From Alphaproteobacteria bacterium (GTDB lineage Bacteria > Pseudomonadota > Alphaproteobacteria > Caulobacterales > Maricaulaceae): 64,000 nt of DNA. The translations under genes were made by a program, and so were the position numbers. The notes beneath the pieces are model-generated. The model was not told the DNA's origin and did no database searches. It saw only the letters and a program-made list of their open reading frames with translations. Position 1 is the first letter of the stretch. Each line of letters starts with the position of its first letter. Below are positions 48,393 through 59,174 of this stretch, in pieces. The stretch lies in the NCBI GenBank assembly GCA_024278855.1, contig JAJRSJ010000007.1:1-64000 (forward strand), written 5' to 3'.

Positions 48393-51236
48393 ATGAGCAG
48401 TAAAGACCCTAAAATAGTTGAACACGCCGATCAGGCAGATCAGGCCAAGCCGTCTAGGTGGCCTCTATATTGGAAAATCACCAAATATGTATTTGCTGGC
48501 GGCTCGGTGCTTGGGGTGTTTAGCTTGATTTTTACAGGCGTATTTATTGTTCGCGCCGTTCGGGATTTGCCGACATTGGAGGCCGTACAACAATATGCGC
48601 CTGCCGTGATGTCGCGGGTACATGCCGGGGACGGTAAACTTATCGCTGAATACGGTATTGAAAAACGGGTTTTTGTGCCCATAAATGCCATTCCCATACA
48701 AATACAACATGCATTGATCGCTTCGGAAGATCAGCGTTTTTATACCCATGACGGCTTTGACCCCAGAGGGTTTGTACGGGCCATGCGGGCCAATATCGGC
48801 CATAAACTTAAAGGCAGGCGTCTTGAGGGTGGTTCAACCTTGACCCAGCAAGTCGCCAAACATTTCTTGGTCGGCGATGAGCGCAATGTCGCCCGGAAAA
48901 TTCGTGATATTTTCATTGCCAAGCGTATTGAGAAAGCCATTAGCAAGGACGAAATCCTCGAGCTTTACTTAAATGACGTGTATTTTGGCCGCAGAGCTTA
49001 CGGTATTGCTGGCGCGTCGCTGAATTATTTTAACAAGCCTTTGGACAAGCTTAGCCTTGGGGAGATGGCCTATTTGGCGGGCTTGGTTAAAGGGCCAAGC
49101 AATTATCAATTGGACAAAAACCAAGACCGGGCCATCAATCGGCGCAATTATGTTTTAAACCGAATGGCGGCGGACGGTTATATTACGCCTGAACAAAACG
49201 CTGCGGCAAAACTTGAAGACTTGAGCGTATCAGAACGCTTGCGCGGTGATGAATATCTGGCTGCGGAATATTTCGTGGCTGAGGTTCGCAAGCAAATCAA
49301 TACGATGTACGGCGAGGCGCAGCTCAATGAAGGCGGGCTTTCTATCCGGACCACCCTGGATACCAAAATGCAACTCATGGCCCGCAAGGCGCTGCGGCGC
49401 GGGCTGGAAATGTATGATCGCCGCCACGGGTTTCGCGGGCCCATAGCCCGTGTGGAGACGGGTCAGGATTGGCGCGATTTTTTGAACGAATTTACCCCGC
49501 CGAAAGATATTTCCCCCTGGCAGGTAGCCGTGGTGCTAAAAGCCGAGGGCGAAATTGCGGAAATCGGTTTTGCGGACGGCGAAAACGGCTCTATCCACAT
49601 CAAGGATATAGATTGGGCCAAGCAAGTCGCCGCCGATTTTAAGCTAGGGCCGGCCCCCAAATCTGTCACGGAAGTCTTCGCTAAAAATGATGTTATTTTG
49701 GTGGAGCGTAAACCAGATACCGAAGCTGATAATAGCTATAATCTCCGCCAGATACCAATCGCCAATGGCGGGATTATTGCTATGGATCCGCACACTGGCC
49801 GGGTTTTGGCCCTTGTGGGTGGCTATAGTTTTTCTCAAAGCCAGTTTAACCGCGCTACCCAAGCCTATCGTCAGCCCGGATCGTCCTTCAAGCCCTTTGT
49901 CTATATGGCGGCACTGGATAGCGGGCTTACCCCGTCGAGCCAGATATTGGACGCGCCTTTTGTCATCGAACATAATGACCGCGATGAAAGCTGTATGGAG
50001 CAGTTGCGAGAGGGGCAAAGCAGGTTGGTTTTCGGGCCGCAAGACCCTGAGCCAGACATACAGCCAGAAACCCCGGATGCTGTGCCACAAGAAGTATTAT
50101 CACGCGGCCAGTTGGGGGAAGACGGTGAAAAAATCGAATGCGGCCCGGTGTTTTATAAGCCGGCAAATTTCAACGCTGGGCAATGGTACGGGCTATCAAC
50201 ACTTAGGCTCGGGATTGAAAAATCCCGTAACGCCATGACGGTGCGCCTCGCTAGCGATATTGGCATGGCCGCCATTAACCGATATGGCCGCAGTTTTGGC
50301 ATTTATGATGAGACCAAACACGAACTGGCCTGGGCTTTGGGGGCCGGGGAGACGACTTTGCTGCGCATGGCTTCGGCCTATGCCGCCATTGTTAACGGCG
50401 GCAAGAAAGTGACGCCAACAATGCTTGACCGGGTGCAAGACAGTACGGGCAAGACCGTCTATTCCCATGACAACAGGGCCTGTCCTGAATGTGGTATGGA
50501 TGAATGGGCTGAGGGCATGATGCCGTCAGAACTCCCCGATGAGCGCGATGTGGTGGTTAGCCCTGTGACCGCTTACCAAATGACTTCCATGTTGGAAGGG
50601 GTGGTCAAGCGCGGTACGGGTCGGCAAATGCTACGGTTAGGGCGGCCGATTGCGGGCAAAACCGGAACAACCAATGATTACAAAGATGCCTGGTTTATGG
50701 GTTTTTCACCGGATTTGGTGGTGGGGGTTTATGTGGGCTATGATACGCCGCGCTCGCTAGGCACGGAGACAGGCTCTCAGGCGGCTGGCCCGATCTTTAG
50801 GTTTTTCATGGCGGACGCGCTCAAAGACAAGCCAAAACTGGCATTTCGGATCCCCGACGGTGTGTTGCTGGCTCCGGTGGATCAGGGTAGCGGTGAGCCG
50901 TCCTATATTGGTGCGCCTAATTTTATTTTTGAGGCCTTTAAGCCCGGTACGGAACCACGCATCGGCGGTAACCGCAACAAGATTAGTGTCGGCGGCAGCG
51001 GCAGCTATGACGGTTTTGATTTTGGCTTTGGCAATCAAGGCGGGCAAGAGAGCCGGGCGGGTGAACCAATAGAGCAACCCGCTCAAGGTGCGCAAGATGC
51101 CCAAACGCAAAATGATGCAAATTTACCAATTTCGCCGGATGCGGAAGCTCGGTCGCGGCCCCCAAAACCCGAGCCCAAGCCAGAAGATGCTGAAGATGCT
51201 GAAGATGAGGTAGACCTGGACGACGGCTTGTACTAG
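48393..51236 (+). CDS. mrcA: Penicillin-binding protein 1A
   Basis: GT51 motifs (ASEDQRFYTHDGFDPRGFVRA, GGSTLTQQVAKHFL), transpeptidase (RQPGSSFKPFVYMAAL, GKTGTTNDYKDAWFMGF). Confidence 0.96.
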   Translation: MSSKDPKIVEHADQADQAKPSRWPLYWKITKYVFAGGSVLGVFSLIFTGVFIVRAVRDLPTLEAVQQYAPAVMSRVHAGDGKLIAEYGIEKRVFVPINAIPIQIQHALIASEDQRFYTHDGFDPRGFVRAMRANIGHKLKGRRLEGGSTLTQQVAKHFLVGDERNVARKIRDIFIAKRIEKAISKDEILELYLNDVYFGRRAYGIAGASLNYFNKPLDKLSLGEMAYLAGLVKGPSNYQLDKNQDRAINRRNYVLNRMAADGYITPEQNAAAKLEDLSVSERLRGDEYLAAEYFVAEVRKQINTMYGEAQLNEGGLSIRTTLDTKMQLMARKALRRGLEMYDRRHGFRGPIARVETGQDWRDFLNEFTPPKDISPWQVAVVLKAEGEIAEIGFADGENGSIHIKDIDWAKQVAADFKLGPAPKSVTEVFAKNDVILVERKPDTEADNSYNLRQIPIANGGIIAMDPHTGRVLALVGGYSFSQSQFNRATQAYRQPGSSFKPFVYMAALDSGLTPSSQILDAPFVIEHNDRDESCMEQLREGQSRLVFGPQDPEPDIQPETPDAVPQEVLSRGQLGEDGEKIECGPVFYKPANFNAGQWYGLSTLRLGIEKSRNAMTVRLASDIGMAAINRYGRSFGIYDETKHELAWALGAGETTLLRMASAYAAIVNGGKKVTPTMLDRVQDSTGKTVYSHDNRACPECGMDEWAEGMMPSELPDERDVVVSPVTAYQMTSMLEGVVKRGTGRQMLRLGRPIAGKTGTTNDYKDAWFMGFSPDLVVGVYVGYDTPRSLGTETGSQAAGPIFRFFMADALKDKPKLAFRIPDGVLLAPVDQGSGEPSYIGAPNFIFEAFKPGTEPRIGGNRNKISVGGSGSYDGFDFGFGNQGGQESRAGEPIEQPAQGAQDAQTQNDANLPISPDAEARSRPPKPEPKPEDAEDAEDEVDLDDGLY

Positions 51237-51270
51237 AAGCCTTCAACACGAAAATTTAAAGGTCTAAGAA

Positions 51271-52402
51271 ATGGCGGCAGAACACGATCAGTTAAGCGCG
51301 CAAATCAAGCAGTCTATTGCACTGCTGAGGAGGCGTCTTTGACCCTGAAGAATCTGAACGGCGCCTTGCCGAAATAAATGCCCTGATTGAGAGCCCTGAT
51401 TTTTGGAATGGCGCCGCCAAAGCCCAAGCCATGATGCGTGAGCGCGGGCGCTTGGAAACGGCGTTTGAGCAAATATCCAATTTGGAAAGTGAACTGGCTG
51501 ATACGCTGGAGCTTATTGAAATGGCCGAAGCTGAAAACGATGTTGATATATTGGAAGAAGCCTCGGACACATTGGTTTCATTAGAAAAACAAGCCGGAAA
51601 AGCCGAGATAGAAGCGCTCTTGTCCGGGGAGGTTGACGCCAATAATGCTTTTGTAGAAATTCATCCCGGGGCAGGCGGTACCGAGGCTCAGGACTGGGCT
51701 CAAATGCTGTTGCGCATGTATGTGCGCTGGGCTAATAAGCGCGGCATGAAGGTCGAAATATTGGAAGAACAGGCCGGCGATGAAGCGGGGCTTAAATCCG
51801 CGACAATTCTGGTCAAAGGCCATAATGCATTTGGCTGGCTCAAAACCGAAAGCGGCGTACACAGGCTAGTGCGGATCTCCCCATTTGATAGTTCGGCGCG
51901 GCGCCATACCAGTTTTGCCAGTGCTTGGGTATATCCTGAAATTGACGATACAATCGATATAGAAATTGACGAGAGCGAGTGCCGGGTGGATACCTACCGG
52001 GCATCAGGTGCGGGTGGTCAGCACATCAACAAAACCGACAGTGCGGTGCGCATTACCCACGAGCCTAGCGGTATAGTCGTGCAGTGCCAAAGTGACCGTT
52101 CCCAACATAAGAACCGGGCGCGTGCCTGGGATATGTTACGGGCGCGTTTGTACGAGCGTGAGATGCAAAAGCGCGAAGCTGAAGCCCAGGCCCAGGCTGC
52201 CAATAAATCGGAAATCGGCTGGGGACGCCAAATCCGCTCCTATGTTCTACAGCCTTACCAGATGATCAAAGACCTAAGAACCGGCGTGGAAACCTCAGAT
52301 GTCAACGGTGTTTTGGACGGAGACCTAGACGGGTTTATGGCCGCCAGTCTGGCTGCAGCCATTGGCGAAGATAAAGCTGAGAACGAAGGTGAGGGCAGTT
52401 AA
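51271..52402 (+). CDS. prfB: Peptide chain release factor 2, expressed via programmed +1 frameshift at 51337-51343
   Basis: Zero-frame [26 protein letters not shown] with AGGAGG-CGT-CTT-TGA-C site; +1 frame continues [23 protein letters not shown]...[16 protein letters not shown]. Confidence 0.97.
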
Positions 52403-52523
52403 TAATCCCACGCTAAAAGTATAATCCCTTAGCAAAAAAAACCTTGCGGATTAACCTTTGGTTCACCATGCTCCTAAACTTGGCGTTTACCATAACTGGC
52501 TAGAAATATGGTTGGAGACTTAT

Positions 52524-53632
52524 ATGGTTGCGCAGTTAAAAATCAGCTCGACAGACGTAAAACGTCTGGTTTCACATCCTGACAGGGATGTGCGCGCCGG
52601 GCTAGCGCAAAAAGTTTGTCGCCAAGTCAGAGCGCTAGAGCTTTCGGAGCAAGAGCGCGAAACCGTCAAACAAATCCTGTGGTTTATTGCCCGCGATACG
52701 GCAGCAATGGTGCGGCGGGCTTTGGCCGTTACGTTGAAAAACTCGCCTAATTACCCAAAGAAATAGCCCAAAAGCTCATCCGCGATGTGGATACGATTGC
52801 GGTACCAATCTTGGCGCATTCGCCGGTACTTGACGACGGCGATTTAATCGAGATATTAAAATCCAAGGCGGCGGCAAAACTGATGGCCGTCAGCAAACGA
52901 AGCCATTTGGGCGGCGATTTGGTCAAAGCAATCATTCGTTATGGGGATAGCCGCGTGGTGGCGTCTGTGGCGGCCAATGACGGGGCGCAAATAGGCGCGA
53001 AGCTTGGCGTAAAAATGTTGGACATCTACCGCGACGATGATCTGATCAAGGAAAGTTTTATTGCACGGCGTGATTTGCCACCGTTGATTATTGAAAAATT
53101 ATTAACTCTGGTCAGCGCAGAGGCGGCGCGGCGGCTTTACGAAAACCACGAAATTCCATTGGAAAGCGCCGTGGATTTGGCCCGACAAACCCGCGAGCGG
53201 GCCAGTGTGGATTTTATCGCCCAAAGCTGGGTGAGCCGGGATTTGAAATCACTTATCGTGCGTCTCGACGCCGAGGACAGGCTGACCAATTCTCTTATTG
53301 TGCGGGCGGCCTGTTGTGGGCAAATGCGGTTTTGCGAACAGGCTTTGGCGCAAAAATCTGGAGTTAGTCTGGGCAAAGCGGCCTTGATGATCCATGATAG
53401 CGGCCCATTTGGCTTAAAGGCCTTATGTACACAAGCCGGTCTTGAGGACAGGGACGCGGCTATTTTAAGGGCCGGGATTGCCATTTATAGGGATTTGGAA
53501 GCCGCAGGCAACTTGCGCAACAAACCGGCATTTCAAGCCGCTATGCTAGAGCGCGTTTTGACTTTGCCGATTACATTTTCTCGGGTCGATACGGATTATT
53601 TAATGGATAAATTGGACGCGCTTGCGGCCTAA
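52524..53632 (+). pseudogene. DUF2336-like protein split by an apparent single-base frameshift near 52749-52753
   Basis: ORF 52458-52766 and ORF 52787-53632; fusing frames gives ...VTLKNSPN|LPKEIAQKLIRDVDTIAVPILAHSPVLDDGDLIEI..., a continuous DUF2336-type sequence. Confidence 0.7.
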
Positions 53633-53641
53633 ATTATGGGG

Positions 53642-54583
53642 CTATTCCTGCGGGCAATATGGAGCAGCGGCTGAGGATATTGGTGCGCAATCATCATTGA
53701 CAAAATCATCCTCTATAGGCCAGTCAAAAATCGTACCGGGATCATCAGTTATAACCGGATCATCTACAAGACCGGAATCCCAAGGCCCGACCGGATCAGC
53801 AGGTGAAAACAAATCTTGCTCAAAAGGTCTAAATGAAACATTGCTTGTAGGGGTTGTGCGCAGTTTTTCATTAAAGAGGTTAAGAATATTGCCGTCCAAG
53901 AGAAATGGCCCGATCGGCGCGCTATTGGCACTGGGTACGAAAATTGCGAAGCCGCTACGCTTGGTGTTAACTGTTACGCCGCCTGAAGTAACACTGATTT
54001 CCCCTTTTGTATTACGGGCCTTACTTCGTCTGCCCGGGCCGCGCAGGACAAACAAGCTTGCGCCTGCCAGATCAATATTGGTGCCTTGAGGGATCAGTCC
54101 GGCCTGTCTGGCATATTCAACCGCTTCAACACCGACCAAACCTTCGACGATTGTGCCGCGCACGCCCATGCTTGCCACGGGGGGGTCTATTGAAACAGTT
54201 TGCGGGTTGGATTTGGAAATATTGCCCGACATAAACCGGAACATGCCTTTGCGCACCGAGGCAGATAAGCCATTATTGTTGCTGCTTGGGTCATAGACAA
54301 ATTTATCTATGGTCAAGGCGCAATCAGGCCCGACCGTAAACACGGTTTGATCTTTAAGCAAAACTTGCAAGCTGCTGAGGCGGGACGAATTAACTTCATC
54401 GCCCAAAAAGATAGGAGCTTTTACCAGAGCTTGCTTGGCGGCCTGTGTGCCTGAACGTATGGTGACATCACCTTTTACGGCGGAATTTATGCCAATTTCG
54501 CCCTCGGCGGCAAAAACGTTTGGTGCCAATAATACCAGCCATATGAGAGCTGTGCCGGTTACAAATGTGCTCATTTTCATCAT
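53642..54583 (-). CDS. FecR domain-containing secreted protein
   Basis: Signal peptide; FLGDEVNSSRLSSLQVLLKDQTVFTVGPDCALTIDKFVYDP...VASMGVRGTIVEG. Confidence 0.85.
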   Translation of the reverse strand: MMKMSTFVTGTALIWLVLLAPNVFAAEGEIGINSAVKGDVTIRSGTQAAKQALVKAPIFLGDEVNSSRLSSLQVLLKDQTVFTVGPDCALTIDKFVYDPSSNNNGLSASVRKGMFRFMSGNISKSNPQTVSIDPPVASMGVRGTIVEGLVGVEAVEYARQAGLIPQGTNIDLAGASLFVLRGPGRRSKARNTKGEISVTSGGVTVNTKRSGFAIFVPSANSAPIGPFLLDGNILNLFNEKLRTTPTSNVSFRPFEQDLFSPADPVGPWDSGLVDDPVITDDPGTIFDWPIEDDFVNDDCAPISSAAAPYCPQE

Positions 54584-54618
54584 AATATATCCACGTTTAG
54601 CCTGAGTTTAAATCTAAG

Positions 54619-55947
54619 TTAAAAATCAAATACCAGTTTCATTTCCGCCCCAAGATTTTCATAATCCAACACTGAATTATTGGAATTCCGGTTGGTGTAA
54701 TTAAGCCCGGTTTCGAAATAGACATTGTCCAATCCGGGGTTGTCGGTCATATTTATCAAAGCGCCAATAGCATTAAAAGAAGCGCCTAGTCCCAGACGGC
54801 CAAACATTTGGTCATCTTCGCGCCGGGTCGGGGTCGGATTATTAAAGCTTGGCCCGTCATATTTAAGACTACGGTAGGTGGCACGCCCATTAAAGTAAAA
54901 GCCGTTGTTAAATTCACTTTTAAACCGTCCCGACACGCGAAAACCGTCATAGGCAAAAATAGCATTAGATGCGTTTTTGTCTTCATATCCCACGGACGCG
55001 CTTAGAAACGAATTGCGGTTTATTCTTTTGATCACCCCTGTACTGACAGTCATTTTATCACCACTTCGTAGGGTCTCAATCGTGGTAAAGCTTAGATTAT
55101 CATAGTCTTGGTCATGCCAGCTACCGCGCAGCCAAATACCCGCCGTTTCACCAATAGCTTTTCTAAGGGTGAGCCTGCCGCCATATTCGCGCAAATATTT
55201 TTCGCCGCTGATATTAATTTGTGATACCTGGCCATCTGCGGCCCAGGCAAACCCGTTGCCAAAATCACCGGATAATCCGCCAAACCCGCCAAACCCGTCA
55301 TAATCAGCCCGTGAGAAAGACGCGTGCCGCCGCATTTGCCCTTCAACGCCCGCGCTGAATTTAAGGCCGCTATCCCCTATAGGACTTGAATATTTTATGG
55401 CCGCTTGCGCAAATGCGGATTGGTCGTCACGATCTGCGAATGTCAACAAGGGGTCTGATAACGCATTGCCGGCATTGTTATCAAACCTGACACCCACGGC
55501 GACACGAGCCGATAAGCCACTAGAAACACCGCTGGCCGTAGTATTGCTGTCCGTGTTACCAACAATATTGTCTCTGTAAGATTGAACCATTGCCCGCTGC
55601 TTGGGTGTAAGTGGTCGGTTTTCCAACAAATTTAACTCGCGAAGGGCCGCTTGGCGGTCATCAAGCCGAAACAAGACAAGCGCATACAAAAGGCGCGCCG
55701 AATCCCAATTGGGAGATGCAAATAACATGCGCTCCAAAGCGGCGGTGGCCGAAAGTAGATCACCCGCAGCTATTTGTTGGCGGGCATAGTTGAGATTAAG
55801 GTCATGGTTGTCAGGGTTGGCATAGATTTGTTCGAAACTGATCTTGGGGCCATTATATTCGGCGCCTAAAGCCGCCTCGGGTATCACCAAAAAAGCACCC
55901 AGAGCAATCGAGGTGGATATTGTTAAAAAACTGGTTTTTCGATCCAT
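54619..55947 (-). CDS. TPR plus outer-membrane beta-barrel protein (DUF560/Slam-like architecture)
   Basis: Signal peptide, TPR region (NYARQQIAAGDLLSATAALERMLFASPNWDSARLLYALVLFRL), alternating beta-strand C-terminus ending in Phe (KLVFDF). Confidence 0.7.
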   Translation of the reverse strand: MDRKTSFLTISTSIALGAFLVIPEAALGAEYNGPKISFEQIYANPDNHDLNLNYARQQIAAGDLLSATAALERMLFASPNWDSARLLYALVLFRLDDRQAALRELNLLENRPLTPKQRAMVQSYRDNIVGNTDSNTTASGVSSGLSARVAVGVRFDNNAGNALSDPLLTFADRDDQSAFAQAAIKYSSPIGDSGLKFSAGVEGQMRRHASFSRADYDGFGGFGGLSGDFGNGFAWAADGQVSQINISGEKYLREYGGRLTLRKAIGETAGIWLRGSWHDQDYDNLSFTTIETLRSGDKMTVSTGVIKRINRNSFLSASVGYEDKNASNAIFAYDGFRVSGRFKSEFNNGFYFNGRATYRSLKYDGPSFNNPTPTRREDDQMFGRLGLGASFNAIGALINMTDNPGLDNVYFETGLNYTNRNSNNSVLDYENLGAEMKLVFDF

Positions 55948-56086
55948 AAAATAGCCCCATTTCTACACAAAAATATATCGCCTGAACAGCAACGGATTTT
56001 GTATTATTCCTTAAACTAGCCTCAATCCATCATTCTATCAATGGCTTATTTGTAGGGGAGATATTGAGGTTTTGACTTAATAAACA

Positions 56087-58420
56087 ATGGGTTCTAGATT
56101 GCATAAAACAATACTGGGACAATTTATGCAGTTTCGTTGGCTTCTTCGTTGGCTTGTATGGCTGCGGTTTTTAACCAAACGCCGCAAAATAATGATTCCG
56201 ACAGTTTTGGGACTGCTAGTCACACTTGGGTTTTATCTTGCCTATGTGTCCAAGCCAGCCAGTATTGAACAATTGGGCAATTTGGTATTTGATTCTTACC
56301 AAAAGTGGAAGCCCAGGGAATACGCCGCCAATACGCCCGTTAGAATAATTGACATTGATGATGAAAGTATTGCCCGTGTTGGCCAATGGCCTTGGCCAAG
56401 ATCAACAATGGCCAAGCTAAATGACCGTTTGGCTAATGCGGGGGCGGGGGTCATTGCCTATGATATAATTTTTTCAGAACCAGACAGGACTTCACCTAAA
56501 AATATTGTAAATGTTCTGCGCGCCAACCCTTTGGCTAATGGGGCTTTGGATGATTTCGCAAATATGGAGACCCTTAAAGACCATGATGAAATGTTCGCGG
56601 AATCATTTGCGCGAATTCCCGTCATTGCCGGGTTTTTTCTTGTTCAAAAAGAAACGGACAAGCGTCCCGCTTTTAGACACGGATTTGCCTGGAAAGGCAC
56701 TAAACCGTCTCTCATTATTAGCCAATATGCTGGCGCGATAACACCGCTTGGGGTATTGGAAGAACAACTCGCTGGCGAGGGCTTTGTCAGCTTTAAACCC
56801 GAAGGCGACGGCATTGTACGGGCGGCACCGCTGCTGTCTGGGATTGGGGACCGGATGTATCCGGCATTATCGGTCGAAGCGCTCAGGGTCGCGAGCGGCG
56901 CAAGCACCTATATTTTGTCTTCATCAGACGGAACGGACGGCATGGCGGCGCGGGACACCAAAAACCCGGAAATGGTAAAAATGCGTGTCGGCAATTTTGA
57001 AATCCCCACCAATAAGGACGGAGAATTTACCGTCTATTTTTCCAAACCCCATCCGGAACGGTTTATCCCCGCTTGGAAAATTTTGTCAGACGAAATCCCG
57101 CAAAACACATGGTCGGATAAAATCCTGGGTCATATTGTTTTTATTGGCACGGGGGCGGAAGGGCTAAAAGATATTGTCGCTACACCAATACGGGCTGGGG
57201 AGCCTGGTGTGCTAGTGCATGCGCAAGTCGTCGAGCAAATCATTGAGGGGCAGTTTTTGCAAAGGCCCTATTGGGTCGGGATGATTGAATTATTAGTCCT
57301 TGTTTTCACCGGCGTTATATTGGCCTTGGCTTTACCAAGATTAGGGGCGGCCAAAGGGGCTGTGATCGCAGTGTGTTTCGCGGTTTTGATCGCTTACGGC
57401 TCTTGGTACAGTTTTAAAGTTGAGCAAATATTGATCAATCCCATATATCCGCTCTTGGCGATTTTAGTGTCGTATTTACTGATAACCCTGACGTCATTTT
57501 ATATTACCGAATCTGAACGTTCGCAAATTCGTAGTGCGTTTTCCATGTATTTGTCGCCGACAATGGTCAAGAAAGTCTCGGAAGACCCCAGCTTGCTTAA
57601 ATTGGGCGGGGTGGAGCGGGAATTGACGGTTTTGTTTTTGGACATTCGCAGTTTTTCCAAAATATCCGAGGGCTTGGAGGCGGAAGAAATTACTACATTT
57701 CTCAATATTTTCCTAAGCCCCATGACTACAATTTTGCAAGATAATGGTGCGACGATTGATAAATATATGGGCGATGCCATTGTGGCGTTTTGGAATGCGC
57801 CCCTTGATGATGGGAACCATGAAAGAAATGCAGCGCGGGCCGTGCTTGAAATGATGCGTAGATTAAGCGCGCTTAATAAAAAATATGCCGTGCAGACTGA
57901 GGTTAAATGGCCAGGTGAAGTCCGTGTTGGTATTGGCCTGAATACCGGCATATGCTGTGTAGGGAACCTTGGCTCGGAGCAACGCTTTTCCTATTCCATG
58001 ATCGGGGACGCGGCGAATTTAGCGTCCCGCATCGAAGGCCTGACCAAGCAATATAAAGTGTCGGTTCTAATTGGAAACTCTACGGCGGGGAAACTTGAAA
58101 GCTTTGCTGTTGTCGAGGCTGATCTCATTCAGGTCATTGGCCGACAAACCCCTGAACGTATTTTTATATTGGCAGGCGACGCGGAGATGACGGCCACAGA
58201 TGCATACAAAACTTTAATGCCGTTACACGCAAAGTTTCTGGACGCCTACCGCGCCCAAAAATGGGCCGTAGCGCAAAAATATATCGCGAAATTACGCACG
58301 TTGGCCGAACCATTGGATTTTGCAGGTTATTATGATGTTATGTCCGAGCGCATCAACATATATAAAACCAACCCGCCGCCAAAAAAATGGGGCGGGGTGT
58401 TTGTGGCGACCCGTAAATAA
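56087..58420 (+). CDS. CHASE2 domain adenylate/guanylate cyclase
   Basis: Periplasmic CHASE2 (VRIIDIDDESIARVGQWPWPRSTMAKL), TM helices, class III cyclase (VLFLDIRSFSKISEGLEAEE, KYMGDAIVAFWNAP). Confidence 0.92.
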   Translation: MGSRLHKTILGQFMQFRWLLRWLVWLRFLTKRRKIMIPTVLGLLVTLGFYLAYVSKPASIEQLGNLVFDSYQKWKPREYAANTPVRIIDIDDESIARVGQWPWPRSTMAKLNDRLANAGAGVIAYDIIFSEPDRTSPKNIVNVLRANPLANGALDDFANMETLKDHDEMFAESFARIPVIAGFFLVQKETDKRPAFRHGFAWKGTKPSLIISQYAGAITPLGVLEEQLAGEGFVSFKPEGDGIVRAAPLLSGIGDRMYPALSVEALRVASGASTYILSSSDGTDGMAARDTKNPEMVKMRVGNFEIPTNKDGEFTVYFSKPHPERFIPAWKILSDEIPQNTWSDKILGHIVFIGTGAEGLKDIVATPIRAGEPGVLVHAQVVEQIIEGQFLQRPYWVGMIELLVLVFTGVILALALPRLGAAKGAVIAVCFAVLIAYGSWYSFKVEQILINPIYPLLAILVSYLLITLTSFYITESERSQIRSAFSMYLSPTMVKKVSEDPSLLKLGGVERELTVLFLDIRSFSKISEGLEAEEITTFLNIFLSPMTTILQDNGATIDKYMGDAIVAFWNAPLDDGNHERNAARAVLEMMRRLSALNKKYAVQTEVKWPGEVRVGIGLNTGICCVGNLGSEQRFSYSMIGDAANLASRIEGLTKQYKVSVLIGNSTAGKLESFAVVEADLIQVIGRQTPERIFILAGDAEMTATDAYKTLMPLHAKFLDAYRAQKWAVAQKYIAKLRTLAEPLDFAGYYDVMSERINIYKTNPPPKKWGGVFVATRK

Positions 58421-58436
58421 ATATGATAAAACCCGG

Positions 58437-59054
58437 TTAAAATTGCTCCAGTTTACGGCTGATTTGAATTTCGCCTTTGGCGGGCGGATTTTTCCATTGG
58501 GACTGGATTAGGGCCAGTGCCGCTTTTGGAGATTTTTCGTATAACAAATGCTGTTCGACCCAGGCCGGGCTGAAATTGGTTTTAATGGTATGGTGGAGCA
58601 GTTGCATGAGCGGCGCCCAATACCCGTCCGTATCCACAAACACCATAGGCTTGGTGTGGAGATGCAAGCGCATCCAGGACAGAATTTCTATGGCTTCTTC
58701 CAAAGTACCCACCCCGCCGGGCAAAACAATAAAGGCATCGGATTCTTCATACATTAATTGCTTGCGGGTCCGCATGTCTGGCACTATCCGGTGTTCGATC
58801 ATGTCCAGAACCTCTTCAATTTCTGTCAGAAATTCCGGGATAATGCCAAGTACAGCCCCACCTGCGCCGTGAGCGGCCAAAGCAGCACTGCCCATTAACC
58901 CGACACCGCCGCCGCCGTAGACCATACGGTAGCCTTGCTCGGCAATTGCCGTACCGGTAGCCACTGAAAGTTCGAAATATTTTGGGGCGACGAATTGTGA
59001 CGCACCGCAAAATACGCAAACGCTTTTTGAATAGGGGGGTGTTGTTTTATTCAA
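58437..59054 (-). CDS. LOG family protein (cytokinin riboside 5'-monophosphate phosphoribohydrolase-like)
   Basis: YGGGGVGLMGSAALAAHGAGG, RTRKQLMYEESDAFIVLPGGVGTLEEAIEILSW. Confidence 0.93.
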   Translation of the reverse strand: MNKTTPPYSKSVCVFCGASQFVAPKYFELSVATGTAIAEQGYRMVYGGGGVGLMGSAALAAHGAGGAVLGIIPEFLTEIEEVLDMIEHRIVPDMRTRKQLMYEESDAFIVLPGGVGTLEEAIEILSWMRLHLHTKPMVFVDTDGYWAPLMQLLHHTIKTNFSPAWVEQHLLYEKSPKAALALIQSQWKNPPAKGEIQISRKLEQF

Positions 59055-59174
59055 TTCGACCTCTTTTTATTGTAAACCATAACTGTGAAAAACTCTCATT
59101 TGACGGTTGTCAACTTGCAATATGGGGCGTAGTTTGTTTAATCGGTAACATGATTGGGGGGCAATAGGTAATCA

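Noticed and set aside
51337-51342. In-frame TGA near the start of prfB as a disabling mutation
   Set aside because: Context AGGAGG-CGT-CTT-TGA-C is the classic RF2 programmed frameshift signal.
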